Shown: positions 51,101 through 61,331 of the stretch, in pieces
Position numbering within the stretch: position 1 is the first letter of the stretch
Layout of the letters: every line of letters begins with the position of its first letter
From: Closterium sp. Naga37s-1
Lineage: Eukaryota; Streptophyta; Zygnematophyceae; Desmidiales; Closteriaceae
DNA length: 64,000 nt
Assembly: GCA_947471745.1 (NCBI GenBank)
Contig: CANJKZ010000723.1
Location: forward strand, 8,314,501 to 8,378,500
Direction of reading: 5' to 3'
Program-made: the position numbers and the translations under genes
The notes under the pieces: generated by a model
The model's input: only the letters and a program-made list of their open reading frames with translations
Database searches by the model: none
Told to the model about the DNA's origin: nothing

Positions 51101-54100
51101 AAGGTAGGGGGGGACAGAGGTTGGCATTAGTCCCGCTTCCAGAAGAATTCTCTCTCTAGCGCCTGTCGCTCCTGCTGCTCCTGCTCGCCCTCCTGCTCAC
51201 CCTCCTGCTCGCCCTCCTGCTCGCCCTCCTGCTCGCCCTCCTGCTCGCCCCTGCCCGCCACGTCCCTGGCTTCCAATGCAGTGGCGAAGGCTGAGAGCAG
51301 CAGCGAGGAGAGGGCGAGCGAGAGGCGGTGCAGGAGAGAGGCCTGCTCCTTGTCCCATGCTGCTGTGGCCCTGGTGGGTTGGGATGGGGGAGGGATGGGG
51401 GAGGATGGGGAGGATGGGGAGGATGGGGAGGATGGGGATAGGGAGGGTGAGGCGGATGGGGAAGGGGACGAGGACGGGGACGGGAAGTGGGAGGGAACAA
51501 GGGAGGGGACGGAGAGAAACGGGATTTTTTAATCGGCTTGTAAAAGACTAAAAGGCCATTCTGACGTCTTTATGTGGAGCGGAATGATTTCGACTATGGG
51601 AGAAGCACATAACAGGAGTGAATGGTTGGTGACTGGTGGAGGCTAGAGGGAGTTAGAGGAGGAACACAGGAGCTAGAGAAACGGGGAATGGATGAGAAGG
51701 ACTGCATCCGGCGGGGTGTAAATAAGAAACTTCATTCAGGTGAGGTGCGGTCAGGTGAGGTGAGGTGAGGTGAGGTGAGGTGAGGTGAGGTGAGGTGAGG
51801 TGACGTGAGGTGAGGTGAGGTGAGGTGAGGTAAGTAACTCACTCGAGCTGAATAAGCGTAGCCAGCAGAGACCACAGCGCAGCCCTAACAGCAGCACTGC
51901 ATGCCCACGGCTCCCACCGCTCCACCCACTGCCACACATCCCCCGTTCCTCCCCCTGCTCTCCGTTTTCTCCCTCGCCCCTTCCCCCTGCGCACCCCCCC
52001 TAGGTCCGACCCAGCCAGCCGCCCCACGTCCGGGTACCACCGAGCCTTGTCGGTTCGGTAGCGATCCGCCGCGCCGAGGCTGCCCACTGCTGCTTCGACA
52101 AGGGTGGCTGCCCGAGCTAGGTGCCTACGGGCTGCTGCTGCTGCTGTAGCAGATGCAGATGCAGATGCGCCTAAGCCTGTAGCAGCAGGAGCTGTGCCAG
52201 CTGTAGCAGCTGTAGCAGCTGTAGTGACTATCGCGGCCGTAACGGCTGTAGCAGCAGGAGTAGAGAAGTGCGAGGGAGTGGAGAATTGAGAGGCAGAAGG
52301 GAAGATAGGTGTTCCAGGGGCAGGGGTAGTGAGGTAAGCAGGCACAAAAGGAGAAGCTGCTGCTGCTGCTGCTGCTCCTGCTCCTGCTCCTGCTCCTCCT
52401 GCTTCATCAGCACCGGTTCTAACGCCCTCCTGACCGTCTTGAAGCTTTCCTGGTGTGAACAGAGAAGCTTTCTTCCCCGACCATGTCACACCATCAAAAC
52501 CGGGAGTGGCGGCGGTGGCCGCAGAGGCAGCAGCAGCACGAGTACCCGCAACCCACGCCTCCTCCTTCCTCACTCTCTCCACCGCACCAGCCGCATCAGA
52601 AAACGCAGCAGCAAGCGCCGAGAAAAACTCCGGTCCAGCTTCCGAAACACGGGCGAAAAACACCTGGCTCCGGTCCCTCTCCAACAGAAACACACTCCCT
52701 CTCCTGATCCTATCCCCTGCGTCCTGCACTGCTCGCCACAGCGACGTTGAAGCCACCTCTGCTGCCTCCCTCTCTCTCTCCATCCGTGCATCTTCCTCCT
52801 CTGATTCTTCGTACCTTTCTGCTGCTCGTGCAGTGGCAGCAGCTGCCGCAGATGCTGACATAGGAGTGTGGTGGTGGTGCAAGGGTGAGGCGGCAGCTCT
52901 GGGTGCTGGGGACCGCAGGTACGGGGAGGCGAAGGGGGACGGGGAACCCTGCTTCTGCCTCTGCTGTTGCTGCTGCTGCGGCTGGTTCTGCTGTGACTGC
53001 TGCTGCTGCTGCTGCTGCTGCAGCTGCTGTTGCAGGTTAGAGGCGGTGGCGGCAAGAGAAGAGTGCAGGGTCCTGAGATGGGCCACAGACGCCAGCCGCT
53101 CTCCATGCTCCAGAATCAGTTGCAGGGCCAGGGCTGAGAGGGGGCGGGAAGAAGGGGAGGATACGGGAAGGGTGGGGCTGGGGAATGAGCGAGGAGTACA
53201 GGGTTTCGAGATGAGCCACAGACGCCAGCCGCTCTCCATGCTCCAGAATCAGTTGCAGGGCCAGGACTGAGAGTGGGTGGGCAGAACGGGACGGGAATGG
53301 ACGGGTTGGGAAAAGGCTGTGAGTGGGGGGAAGAAGGGGATACGGAAAGTGGGGAAAGAGCGAGGAGTGCAGGGTCCTGAGATGAGCCACATTCGCCAGC
53401 CGCTCTCCATGCTCCAGAATTACTTGCAGAGCCAGGGCTGAGAGTAAGAAGGAGAGGCGGGAAGGGGCGGGTTGGGAAGAAAGAGGAGGAAAAAAGAGGA
53501 AGGGGCATCCAAGGGGAGGCACGCAGAACTTGTGAAGCAGTAACAAACAAACTCAAAAGTCACAGAACTTACGCTGCCTGACTGCGAGCTCCTGCTGTGC
53601 GCCCGACACCTGCAGGAACTCCAGAAACCGATCGTGCTGCCACTGCTTCACCCCCAGCTTCCCAGACAACGAAAACCCTCTCCCTGCCGCCCCCCCGTCA
53701 CGTGCTACTCCTGCCACTCCTCTGTCTACTCCTCGCCCCGTACCCCCGCCACCGCCAGGGGTAGAACTAGTGGTGGTGGTGGTGGTGGTGGTGGTGGTGG
53801 TGGGAGGATCGTCCGCTCCCCAGTGCTTTGTGAGAGCGTCGATGATAGAGAGGCTGCAGCGCACAAATGGACTGGCCTCGCCCTCTGCCTCGAACGCGCC
53901 TGCTTGCAGCAAACGCTGGAGAATCAACGATCCGGATTCGCCTCCTGTCACTCCTCCTCTCCCACTTCCTCCTCCTCCGCCTCCTGGTCCTGTGATTCCC
54001 GTTGCTCCAGCATCCGCTGCAGCAGCAATGCTGGCCTCTATCCCGCCTGATCCCGCAGCAGCAGCAGACAGGAATTCGTCAAAGAGACTACTCACAAGCA

Positions 54101-55308
54101 CTGCCGGCCCGCCCTCCTCCCACGCCTCCTCCTCCTCTCCCTCCTCCTCCTCGTCCTGCTCTTCCTCCCTCTCCTCCCTCTCCTTCCTCTCCCCCGCCCC
54201 TCCCTCCTGCCCGTCCATACCTCTCCTCCCCTCCATTCCTACTTCGTCCATGCCTTGGTCTCCCCCCTCCGCACCACCAGCGCCACGCACCCGCCCATCT
54301 TCTTCCAAACGACCCAACTCCCCGCTGCTCCCCCTCCCGCCTTCGTACAATCCCCCCCCAGCACTCCCCCCTCCGCCTCCGCCCTCACGTAACTCCCCTG
54401 GTCGAAGCCCCAACTCCCCCTTACCTTCCGCCACAGCCACTGGTAACGCGCACACCCCTCCTCTCTCCATCAGCAGAATCCAATCTCCCACCGGCTGCTG
54501 CTGCTTCTGCTGCTTCCCCTCTCCCTCTTCCTCATCCTCCTTCTCCTCCCCTTCCTCCTCCCAGTCTCCTCTACCCTTCCTGAACACCCCAGCAGCCAAA
54601 ACCCGCCCCATAGACCCCATCGGATCAACCTGATACAGCTGCCTTTGCACCACCCCCACGCCATTCCCCTGCCCATTCCCCTGCCCGCGCCCATCCCCAT
54701 ACCCCGCCCCACGCGCTTCCTGCCTCCCCCTCGCGCCCTCCTGCAGATGCACCAGCGTGGCTGCCCCATCCCCAGAGAGAATCAGCACAGAGCCTTTCGG
54801 CCGGCCTCCTAGACGCAGGGAGAGTGCGCACATAGCCTCCTCCTCCTCCACCTTCGCTCGAGGCACCACCAGCAGAGGCAGCTGCTTCAACCTTAGCCGA
54901 AACTCTGCTTGCGACCCTGCTCCTCCTTCTCCCCCTCCTCCTCCTCCTGCCGCTGCTCCTGCCTCTGCTGGTGCTCCGGTCTGTGCGCCTGGCGACCAGG
55001 GCAGTTGAGGAGCGGAGATACTGGAGGGGGTGTTTCCAGGGGCAGCAAAAGCAGTGGACGGCGGGGGCTCGCAGAGGGGGCGAGGGTTGCACGGCAGGCA
55101 GTGGGCAGGGGCGGATGAAGGCACGATGCCAAATCGTAGCAGCCAGTACTGCATGAAGCAGCTGCCGAACCCCACGCTCCTGTCTTTCACGAGAACAGCT
55201 GCTAGCACCACCACGTCTACTCCACTCTCTCCTCCTCCCCTCCCTCCCTTCTCCTCCTCCCCTTTCTCCTCATCCTCCGCCGCTTCCCCCTTCCCGTCCC
55301 CTATGCCA

Positions 55309-55400
<92 letters not shown>

Positions 55401-58228
55401 CTCCTCCTTCCCCGCTCCAGCCCCCTCTCCCCCCAATCTCTCCGCCCGTGCTTTAGCAGCCATTCTACGGGTCATTACCCCCCCAGGAGTCTCCGCCCCT
55501 CTACCCTCCCCTGCTCCTCTCTGCCGCCCACCCTTCCCCTGCGCCGAAAACGGGGTAGGGGGTTGACTGGGGGAAGGGGACGGAGGAGGCAGGGGAGCGG
55601 GGGCGAGAGAGGGATGCTGCTGCGGAAGAGAGAACGATACTGTCGGCTCTGATGCCACCTGGACGTCCAGAAGCCACGTGCGTTTCTGGCCAATCAGAGC
55701 CCTCTGCACGTCGGGATCCGAGAGCAGATCAACGGCCCAGATCAGCCGGCCCTTCCCTCCTAGCTCCTGGGAGATCTGCCAGAGCTCTAACCCTATAGCG
55801 GTTAGCAGCAGCACGTCAAAACTCTTAGCCGTTTCACTGCCCCCACCCATGCCTTCTCCTCCTGCACCTGTATCTGTATCCATTCTCTCTCCTTCCTCCT
55901 CATGCTGCTGCGCCTGCGCCTTCCCCACCACCTTAGACAGCCGTTTCGACCTCCTAACACCACCACCCACATCACTCCCACCATCTTTACCCTCATCATC
56001 ACCAGTCGCACCACCACCACCACCACCACCACCACCACCACCAGCACCAGCATCACTACCCGTCCCGGATTGCCCTTTCGTCCATCCGCTATTTCCTCCC
56101 CCAGAACCCCTTCCGTCTCTCCCTCTGCCCCTCACTGCTGGCACCACCGTCAGCGACTGTACTGCTGCCACGCTGGCGCCACCTGGTTGCGCGCCTCTGT
56201 CCAAGCGAGAGAAAGCTACGTGAGGGCGGTCAGCGGCCGCAGAGGAGGAAGTGGAAGCAGTAGGGACAGCGGGAGCGGAGGGGGCGGTGGGAGAAGAAGA
56301 CGAGGTGCATTCCACACGCCAAAGATCGCCGTTGCTGCACCCCAGAACGGCAACACACTCAACAACTGCATGTCCCTGCTGCTGTACCTGCTGCTGCTGC
56401 TGCTGCTGCCCTTGCCCTCGCAATTCACCTTCTCCCTCTCTCCCTGCCGCAAGTCTCCCACTGCCCTTCCCCCCCGCCCCTCCCACCACGGCCAAGCTCG
56501 TAACCACGTCCTTACCTCTCGCGGACGACCCAAAGCCCCCAGCCTTTCTCCCCACGTGCCCCATCCCCCACCCTTCCGGCGCCTTCCCTATAATCGGCTC
56601 AAGAGGAGCCGCCGCACTACCACTGCCAATAACTTTGCCACCAGCAGCAGCGGCAGCAGTGGCAGTAGCGGCAGGAGAAAGGACGTTAGGCCAGTACACG
56701 ACGTACATGACGCGGCGGCAACAAGCAACCACACGCAACGCAACCAGCTTAGGAAAGGAATGAGAATCAGACGAGCCCTCACTCCTGCTGCTGCTTTGCC
56801 TATCACCCGCACCAGCATCAACAGTCATACCCATTGCTACATCCGTGCTCTTTCCTCCAGTCATCTCAGCATCCTCCTCCTGCTGCTCCTCCTCCTCCTC
56901 CCCCTCCCCCTTCCCCTCCGCCTTCGCCTCTCCTCTCCCCGCAAACACAGGCACAAGACCGACCAGCCACGTATGCCCATCAGTACCCCTCACCCTCCCT
57001 CCTCCACCGCTCCCCACCCCGCCACCAGCAGCGGCGAAATCAGCGCCGCCGGGAAGGGCGGAGCGGGGGAGGTTGAGAACGAGGCAGCGAGAGGGGATCC
57101 GGGCAGATACGTAGCTCCAGAGAAAGAGGCGGTGAGAAATCTGCACCCATGCGTAACCGGACGCTGGATCCAGACTGGCACGAGGGGCGGAGAAGGACGC
57201 TGGACGGGCGGAGAGGGGTGGAGTGCGGTGCGGTGTGATTTGGAGTGTGGGCAACGGGGGAGAAGGGGAACGGAGAAGGTTGGGCTGTGTGCGAGCGAAT
57301 GGGCGAGAGAAAGGAAGCGACTGAGAGCAACGGGAGCGATGGGTATGGGGATAAACCCTAGAAGCATACAGCCACTGGTGGCAGAGCAAATACAGCAGAT
57401 GCAAGAGAAACAGCGCAACTGCTCACTTGAATCGTGTGAGCGCACGGCCTCCTCGTGTGCGGCCGCTAACTCTCAGGCGCCTTCAAAGGTCACTGCTGAA
57501 ATAACACGGCTCACCTGCATCGTGCGAGCGCACGGCCTCCTCGTGTGCCGCCACTACTTCCGCCGGCAAATCGCAAACCACCACAGGTTCTCCGCCCCCG
57601 CCTCCCCCCCCGATCCCATGAAACGCGGCCGCTTGTGACGGGGATGGGGCTTGAGGGTTTCGCTGTGAAGGAGAGATTCCCGCGGGCGACCTGGGAGGAG
57701 CGGGAGATGGATCAAATCGGATTAGGGTTTGACATCTGCCGTGCGTGCGTAATGCTGCAATATTACTTCAGACGAAAGAGGTACATAAAAACAATGTAAA
57801 GAAGCTCGGACGAAAATTCGACATTCTGGCTCACACCGGGTTGAAATGGAACGGATCGGGATTGGGTGAACAGAGATCGAAATTGCGGAAAAAAAAAACG
57901 ATCCTCTGCTGTTTTTATTTTATATTTTGTTGTTATTTCTGTTTTTAGTCTCGAAGATCGCTCACCCAAAACGACCGGGGGCGGGAAATTGCTGCTGGTA
58001 CGACGGGTTCCATGGGAACGGTTGCGGAGAAGCAGGAGAGGAAGAGACGAATCCCCCACCGAGGCCTGGCGATGCCGGCGAGCCGGGGATCGCGGAGAGT
58101 GCTGCCGTGACGTGCGCCGCGATCGGCGACGCGGCAGAACCTGCCGGCGACGGCGACGGCGAGTCGCGCGCAGTCGCCGGGCTGGCACGCCTCCCTGGCG
58201 TGCCGTACTTCTTGCTCCCAGAAAACAT
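45164..58228 (-). CDS. NUP133: Nucleoporin NUP133 (Y-complex scaffold)
   Basis: Large minus-strand gene. Well-supported exons are 58228-57966 (MFSGSKKYGTPGRRASP start), 57690-57515 (EPVVVCDLPAEVVAAHEEAV), 57163-53573 (propeller, SGYAWVQISHRLFLWSYV onward), 53133-51843 (LILEHGERLASVAHL through VERWEPWACSAAV), 47833-47539 (HLQWLHDLLLGNFPKAASTL) and 46105-45164 (last). Between 51,400 and 47,900 further helical exons are clear (AAWDEEQASLLHRL, SYATLFHVCRYLQDVSLLEAL, GRFTFFVFSQFTAAGDAAG, MMRFGPAFPSELESFL), but each exists in two to four copies, so exact choices are uncertain. NUP133 has an N-terminal beta-propeller and C-terminal helical stack and anchors the NUP107-160 complex in the pore. The propeller is swollen by Gly, Ser, Glu and poly-Gln (55,310-55,399) insertions. 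Confidence 0.85.
46020..46380 (-). repeat. Copies of the start of the NUP133 last exon, with a palindrome cluster
   Basis: The sequence for AGPGPIGALELAAALLPGPR and its upstream acceptor is repeated at about 46,192-46,265 and, shorter, at 46,320-46,375. Between the last two lies a cluster of TTTTGAGGCGC and CTGAGGCGCCTCAAAA. Confidence 0.88.
46455..46700 (-). repeat. Intron duplication flanking a GAGGCGCCTC palindrome
   Basis: AAGCTGTCCGTCC-ACCAAACG and the following 30 bp occur at about 46,470 and 46,600. GACTTTTGAGGCGCCTCAAA is centred at about 46,586 between them. Confidence 0.9.
46850..47125 (-). repeat. Copies of the end of a short NUP133 exon (ADIELRLLKIQ)
   Basis: TCAAGGTCAGCAGAGAG occurs at about 46,863, 46,909 and 46,950, and the more complete copy at about 47,085-47,130 (sequence for TVLSADIELRLLKIQ). 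The short copies are joined by TTTTTGAGAATTCACTC. Confidence 0.8.
47385..47700 (-). repeat. Copy of the end of NUP133 exon 47833-47539
   Basis: The sequence for LSVLRRRKKLLQLAKLSFLA with its donor is repeated at about 47,385-47,500, 145 bp away from the exon end. Confidence 0.88.
47800..48050 (-). repeat. Three copies of the start of exon 47833-47539 joined by GAGTCGACTC palindromes
   Basis: CCACTGCAGGTGCTTGTGG with the acceptor and about 70 bp of GA-rich intron recurs at 47,813, 47,911 and 48,014. TTTTTGAGTCGACTCAAAAG lies exactly at both junctions (47,891-47,910 and about 47,995-48,014). Confidence 0.95.
48315..48550. repeat. Satellite of the palindrome itself, about eight copies
   Basis: Units of about 28 bp (AAAAGGTGACTTTTGACTTT plus TGAGTCGACTC) are repeated in tandem. 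One unit lacks the GTCGAC core. The array separates two copies of a block starting GAACACATTTCACC (about 48,284 and 48,562). Confidence 0.95.
48560..48965 (-). repeat. Three copies of NUP133 exon segment MMRFGPAFPSELESFL
   Basis: Copies start at about 48,585, 48,748 and 48,912, each with the CTCACCTCGAGGAAGG donor. Spacing is about 160 bp, and spacers share AACCCAACA-GCAAAC text. Confidence 0.88.
48964..49420 (-). repeat. Three copies, about 185 bp period, of NUP133 exon segment GRFTFFVFSQFTAAGDA
   Basis: GCGTCCCCCGCTGCTGTGAA begins at about 48,967, 49,152 and 49,334. The intervening GA-rich intron is nearly identical between copies. Confidence 0.92.
49560..49650 (-). repeat. Copy of NUP133 exon end SYATLFHVCRYLQDVSLLEAL
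   Basis: Near-identical to 49,722-49,795, including donor side. Confidence 0.88.
49920..50200 (-). repeat. Intron duplication flanking paired GAGGCGCCTC palindromes
   Basis: A block of about 120 bp (containing GGCCAAGGGGGTTTGGCAG and AGCATGTGAGGAATGCAG) occurs on both sides of two adjacent palindromes at about 50,048-50,090. Confidence 0.9.
50225..50360. repeat. 15-bp tandem repeat (CAACAAGACCCCACC)n
   Basis: Eight near-perfect units in a NUP133 intron. Confidence 0.95.
50415..51385 (-). repeat. Four overlapping copies of a NUP133 helical exon
   Basis: The sequence for ATAAWDKEQASLLHRLSL is present at about 51,370 and 51,010. The 3' part (EREFFWKRDFLLSVLVQRAIAAAE) occurs near 50,830, 50,530 and, shortened, 50,700. 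Only the copy at about 51,010-50,763 contains the whole exon. ACTTGAGGCGACTCAAAAAT marks the junction at about 50,705. Confidence 0.88.
51735..51830. repeat. (GGTGA)n microsatellite
   Basis: About 18 pentamer units immediately downstream of the donor of NUP133 exon 53133-51843. Confidence 0.95.
53200..53450 (-). repeat. Two extra copies of NUP133 exon start LILEHGERLASVAHL
   Basis: Copies at about 53,208-53,275 and 53,375-53,445 precede the complete exon at 53,133. All three have acceptor-like CTCTCAG upstream. Confidence 0.88.
55310..55399 (-). repeat. (CAG)n poly-glutamine tract in NUP133 coding exon
   Basis: About 30 uninterrupted CAG codons on the minus strand, inside the propeller-encoding exon, in a segment predicted to be a disordered loop. 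Confidence 0.95.
57418..57492 (-). repeat. Copy of NUP133 exon 2 end with a decayed palindrome
   Basis: The sequence for EEAVRSHDS-like residues is repeated at about 57,420-57,467. CTCTCAGGCGCCTTCAAAGG separates it from the true exon end at 57,515. Confidence 0.85.
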
Positions 58229-59064
58229 CGGCCCTAGCTGAGGGAAACCCTAGGTGAAAATTCAAGGAAAACCCCAAGACGGAGGGACTCTGAGAGATGC
58301 GTCGGTCGGCAGAATCACGCGGTGAAAACAGCGGGAGTGAAAGAGCGAGCGGCAATCGCGGCCTGGCTGACACGCAGAAGAAGAAGGGTTACTAAGAAAC
58401 GGATTTGGACCAGAGCCCGCTAGATCGGGGAAAATAAGCGGCACAAGCGGCGTAGAGAGGAACCTTTTAAGAGAGGTGTCTACCAGGTCCCGAGTTCCGA
58501 GTCCCGACCGACACCAACATCACCAGATGCACTGGTGATGACGAAAAGCCATGACTTGAGTTGGGACTGATCAAGCCGCTGCGATCTGTGTGGAAAACCA
58601 GAACTGGGATTTGCGGCAGTGACTTGTTCTGGTAAGGAGTCAGGTCGAAGGTGACTGAATTGATTTGGTCCAAATCGGTTCTAATTTTATCTGGTGTGGT
58701 TTGGTCTGGTTTCATCTGAACTTTGTGGTTACGGTTCTGGGACGATCATCGAGGCGGCGGCTGGGGAGAGGGGGAGTGGGAGGGGAAGCTCGGGGGAATA
58801 CTTTTGTAAATTGTGAAAGACGCGCGCGGGAATTGGTGGATGTCGGAAAATCTCGAGGTTGTTCAGAAACGAGCAAATCTCGAGGTTGTGAGGGATGCGA
58901 AGGATTTTGTAACGATGCGGGAGTGGGTTACTAAATGGTTGCCAAAAAAAAATGTTGGATCGCCTTCATGATCCAAAAATTTCCTGCTTCATGGGGCAAA
59001 CTGTTGCAGTGTTGGGCTGTCCGGCCAATCTGCTTTCCCAGCCCGCTAGGACACTTTCCACACC
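58229..59064. promoter_or_regulatory. Divergent intergenic region NUP133 / RH41
   Basis: 836 bp between the two start codons on opposite strands must hold both promoters. No TATA box is evident. A short run of GGTCTGGTTTGGTC-like sequence lies near 58,665-58,715. Confidence 0.5.
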
Positions 59065-61219
59065 ATGTTCCTGCCGCGCGCGGTAGCGCGTCCGTCGGGT
59101 TCGTCCGCCAAATCCCGCGCGACGCTCCCACAGCGGCACTCGCGCACTCCGCCTTCAGATGCTCCCGCCATCAGCGGAGAGGTTGTGCGCAGAAGCGGAG
59201 ATTTCGTGTGTGCCATAGCTGCAGCGGTTGGCGGAAAAGAGGGGGGCAGTGAGAGAGGGGGAGATGGAAGTAGCGTTGGCGGTCATGCAGGAGCGAAAGA
59301 GGAAGGGAAAGAGAGCGGGATACGAGAGGAAAAGAGAGTTAGAGGGTCGAGAGAGGAACCTCGGAGAGAGGAAGACGAGAAATTGAGAGGCGAGAAAGGG
59401 GTAGAGGCGGAAACGAAAACGGGTATGGAAGGGGAGAAGGAAGAGACGGGGAAGGCGGAGAAGGCGGAGAAGGACGAGCGGGGAGCGGAGGCGGAGAAGG
59501 AAACGGTTGTCACGGAAGGGACGGACGAAAAAGAGGAAGAGAAAGTGGAAAAAGAGGGGGAAGAAGAGAGCGAGGAGGAGGAGGAAGAGGAGGTGAAGGA
59601 GAGGAGCGTGCAGCAGAGAGCAGCGGAGCCGGGGGAGCCTGTGTGCGCGGTGTGCGGGAGATACGGGGAGTACGTGTGCGATGCAACGGACCTGGACGTG
59701 TGCAGCCGCGAGTGCAAGGCCGCGTGTGTTGCGGGGGATGTGCCACGTGTCAGAGGGAGTGAGGCGCCGGGTGGAGGACAGGGGAGGGTGGGCGGAGGAG
59801 GAGAGCGGTGTGGAAAGGCAGGAGGGGAAGCTGAGGGGCAGGGAGTGAGAGAGAAGGAGCTTGGAAAGGGGAGCGAGGGAGGAACTAAAGAGGAGGAAGA
59901 AGAGGAGGAAGAGGAAGAGGAGGAGGAAGAGGAAGTGGAAGAGGAAGAATGGGAAGAGGAAGAAGAGGAGGAGGGCGAGGAGTATTCAACCTTAGACACG
60001 AGCAACAGCATTGGGATGTCTCTTGATGTGATACAAAGCGGTGTGTCAGCAGCAATAGCAGCAGAAATCCGAGTACGGGAGGGCATATCCCTGCACGGAG
60101 AACTCCCAATTTCTCCACCTATCCTTGACTTCGCCGCACTGGCACAGCTCGGAATCAGTGCAGTCAACGCTGTCAACGCAGTCAACCCAGTCAACGCAGT
60201 CAACACAGTCAACCCAGCCATCACAGTCAATGCAGTCAACGCAGTCAACGCAGCCATGGAAATGATCCTGCTCAACCTGCAGCAGCGCATGGGAGTGCAC
60301 ACGCCCATCCAGATGCAAGGCATCCCAGCCATCCTCGCCCGCAGAGACGCCCTCCTCTCCTCCCCCACCGGCTCTGGCAAGTCCCTCGCCTTCCTCCTGC
60401 CTCTGCTCGCCCTCGCCCTCCTCCCCCTCCCATGCATAACCGGTCCCCGTGTCACGCCCACACCCATCCCCTCGCCTGCCCCGCACCTTATGGTCCCCAC
60501 AAAGCTTAGTCATCCCGACTTCTCACCCGCATCGCAGCCGCTGCATCGCGTGAAGAGGAGGCGGGGACGTGAAAGGAGGATGGGAGGGGTGGTGGCAGTG
60601 GTGCTGGTTCCGTCAAGAGAGCTGGCAGTGCAGCACCATGAGAGCATCAAGCACCTGCTGAAGGCCGGCGCAGCGGAGACTTTGGGGGAAGCTGCTCGAA
60701 CGGCAGTACAGCACCACGAGAGCATTAAGAAGCTGCTGAGGAGTGATAAAGCAGAGACTGATAGCGAGTTGAGAGGGCGGGATGGCCGCACATTTGGGGG
60801 AAATGCAGCAGGCATCATGCAGGTCCGGCCTGATGCGGTTCGAAGAGGTGCGGTGCGGTCAGTGCTGCTGGTGGGGGGGCGAGTCGACAGAGGTGCAGAT
60901 GGGGCGGCTGTGGCGGGGAGTGGCAGGCGAGTGGAGTGTGGGAACAAGGGAGGGGGGTGAGGGAGCGGGGTTGCTGGGCGCTGGGGGGAGGAAGAGGAGG
61001 AGAGCGGAAGTATGGGATGGAGGGAGTGAAGCATTGGGAGAGGGCATGAATGCGGACAGGACAGATGGCAGAGGGAGAGAAGAGGGGAAGGGAGCGGTTG
61101 GAGTGGGAGGTGGTAGTGGGCGTGGAGGAGGGGAGCGGGGTTGTGCGGTGGTGGTGGTGGCAACGCCAGGCAGGCTGATAGAGCTGTTTAAACACATGAA
61201 GAAGGGGCTTCGAGAAGGA

Positions 61220-61252
<33 letters not shown>

Positions 61253-61295
61253 ACTGGTGGTGCCGTTGGTGCTGCTTCTGGTGATGGTGGCTCCG

Positions 61296-61331
<36 letters not shown>

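Noticed and set aside
57600-57622. ATG at about 57,619 as the NUP133 start with a one-base error in a G8 run
   Set aside because: An upstream exon (58,228-57,966) starting MFSGSKKYG joins in phase to the exon at 57,690 without needing any error.
59283-60500. 405-codon Ser/Pro-rich minus ORF
   Set aside because: It is antisense to the RH41 coding exon, which has a clear zf-HIT finger and Walker A motif.
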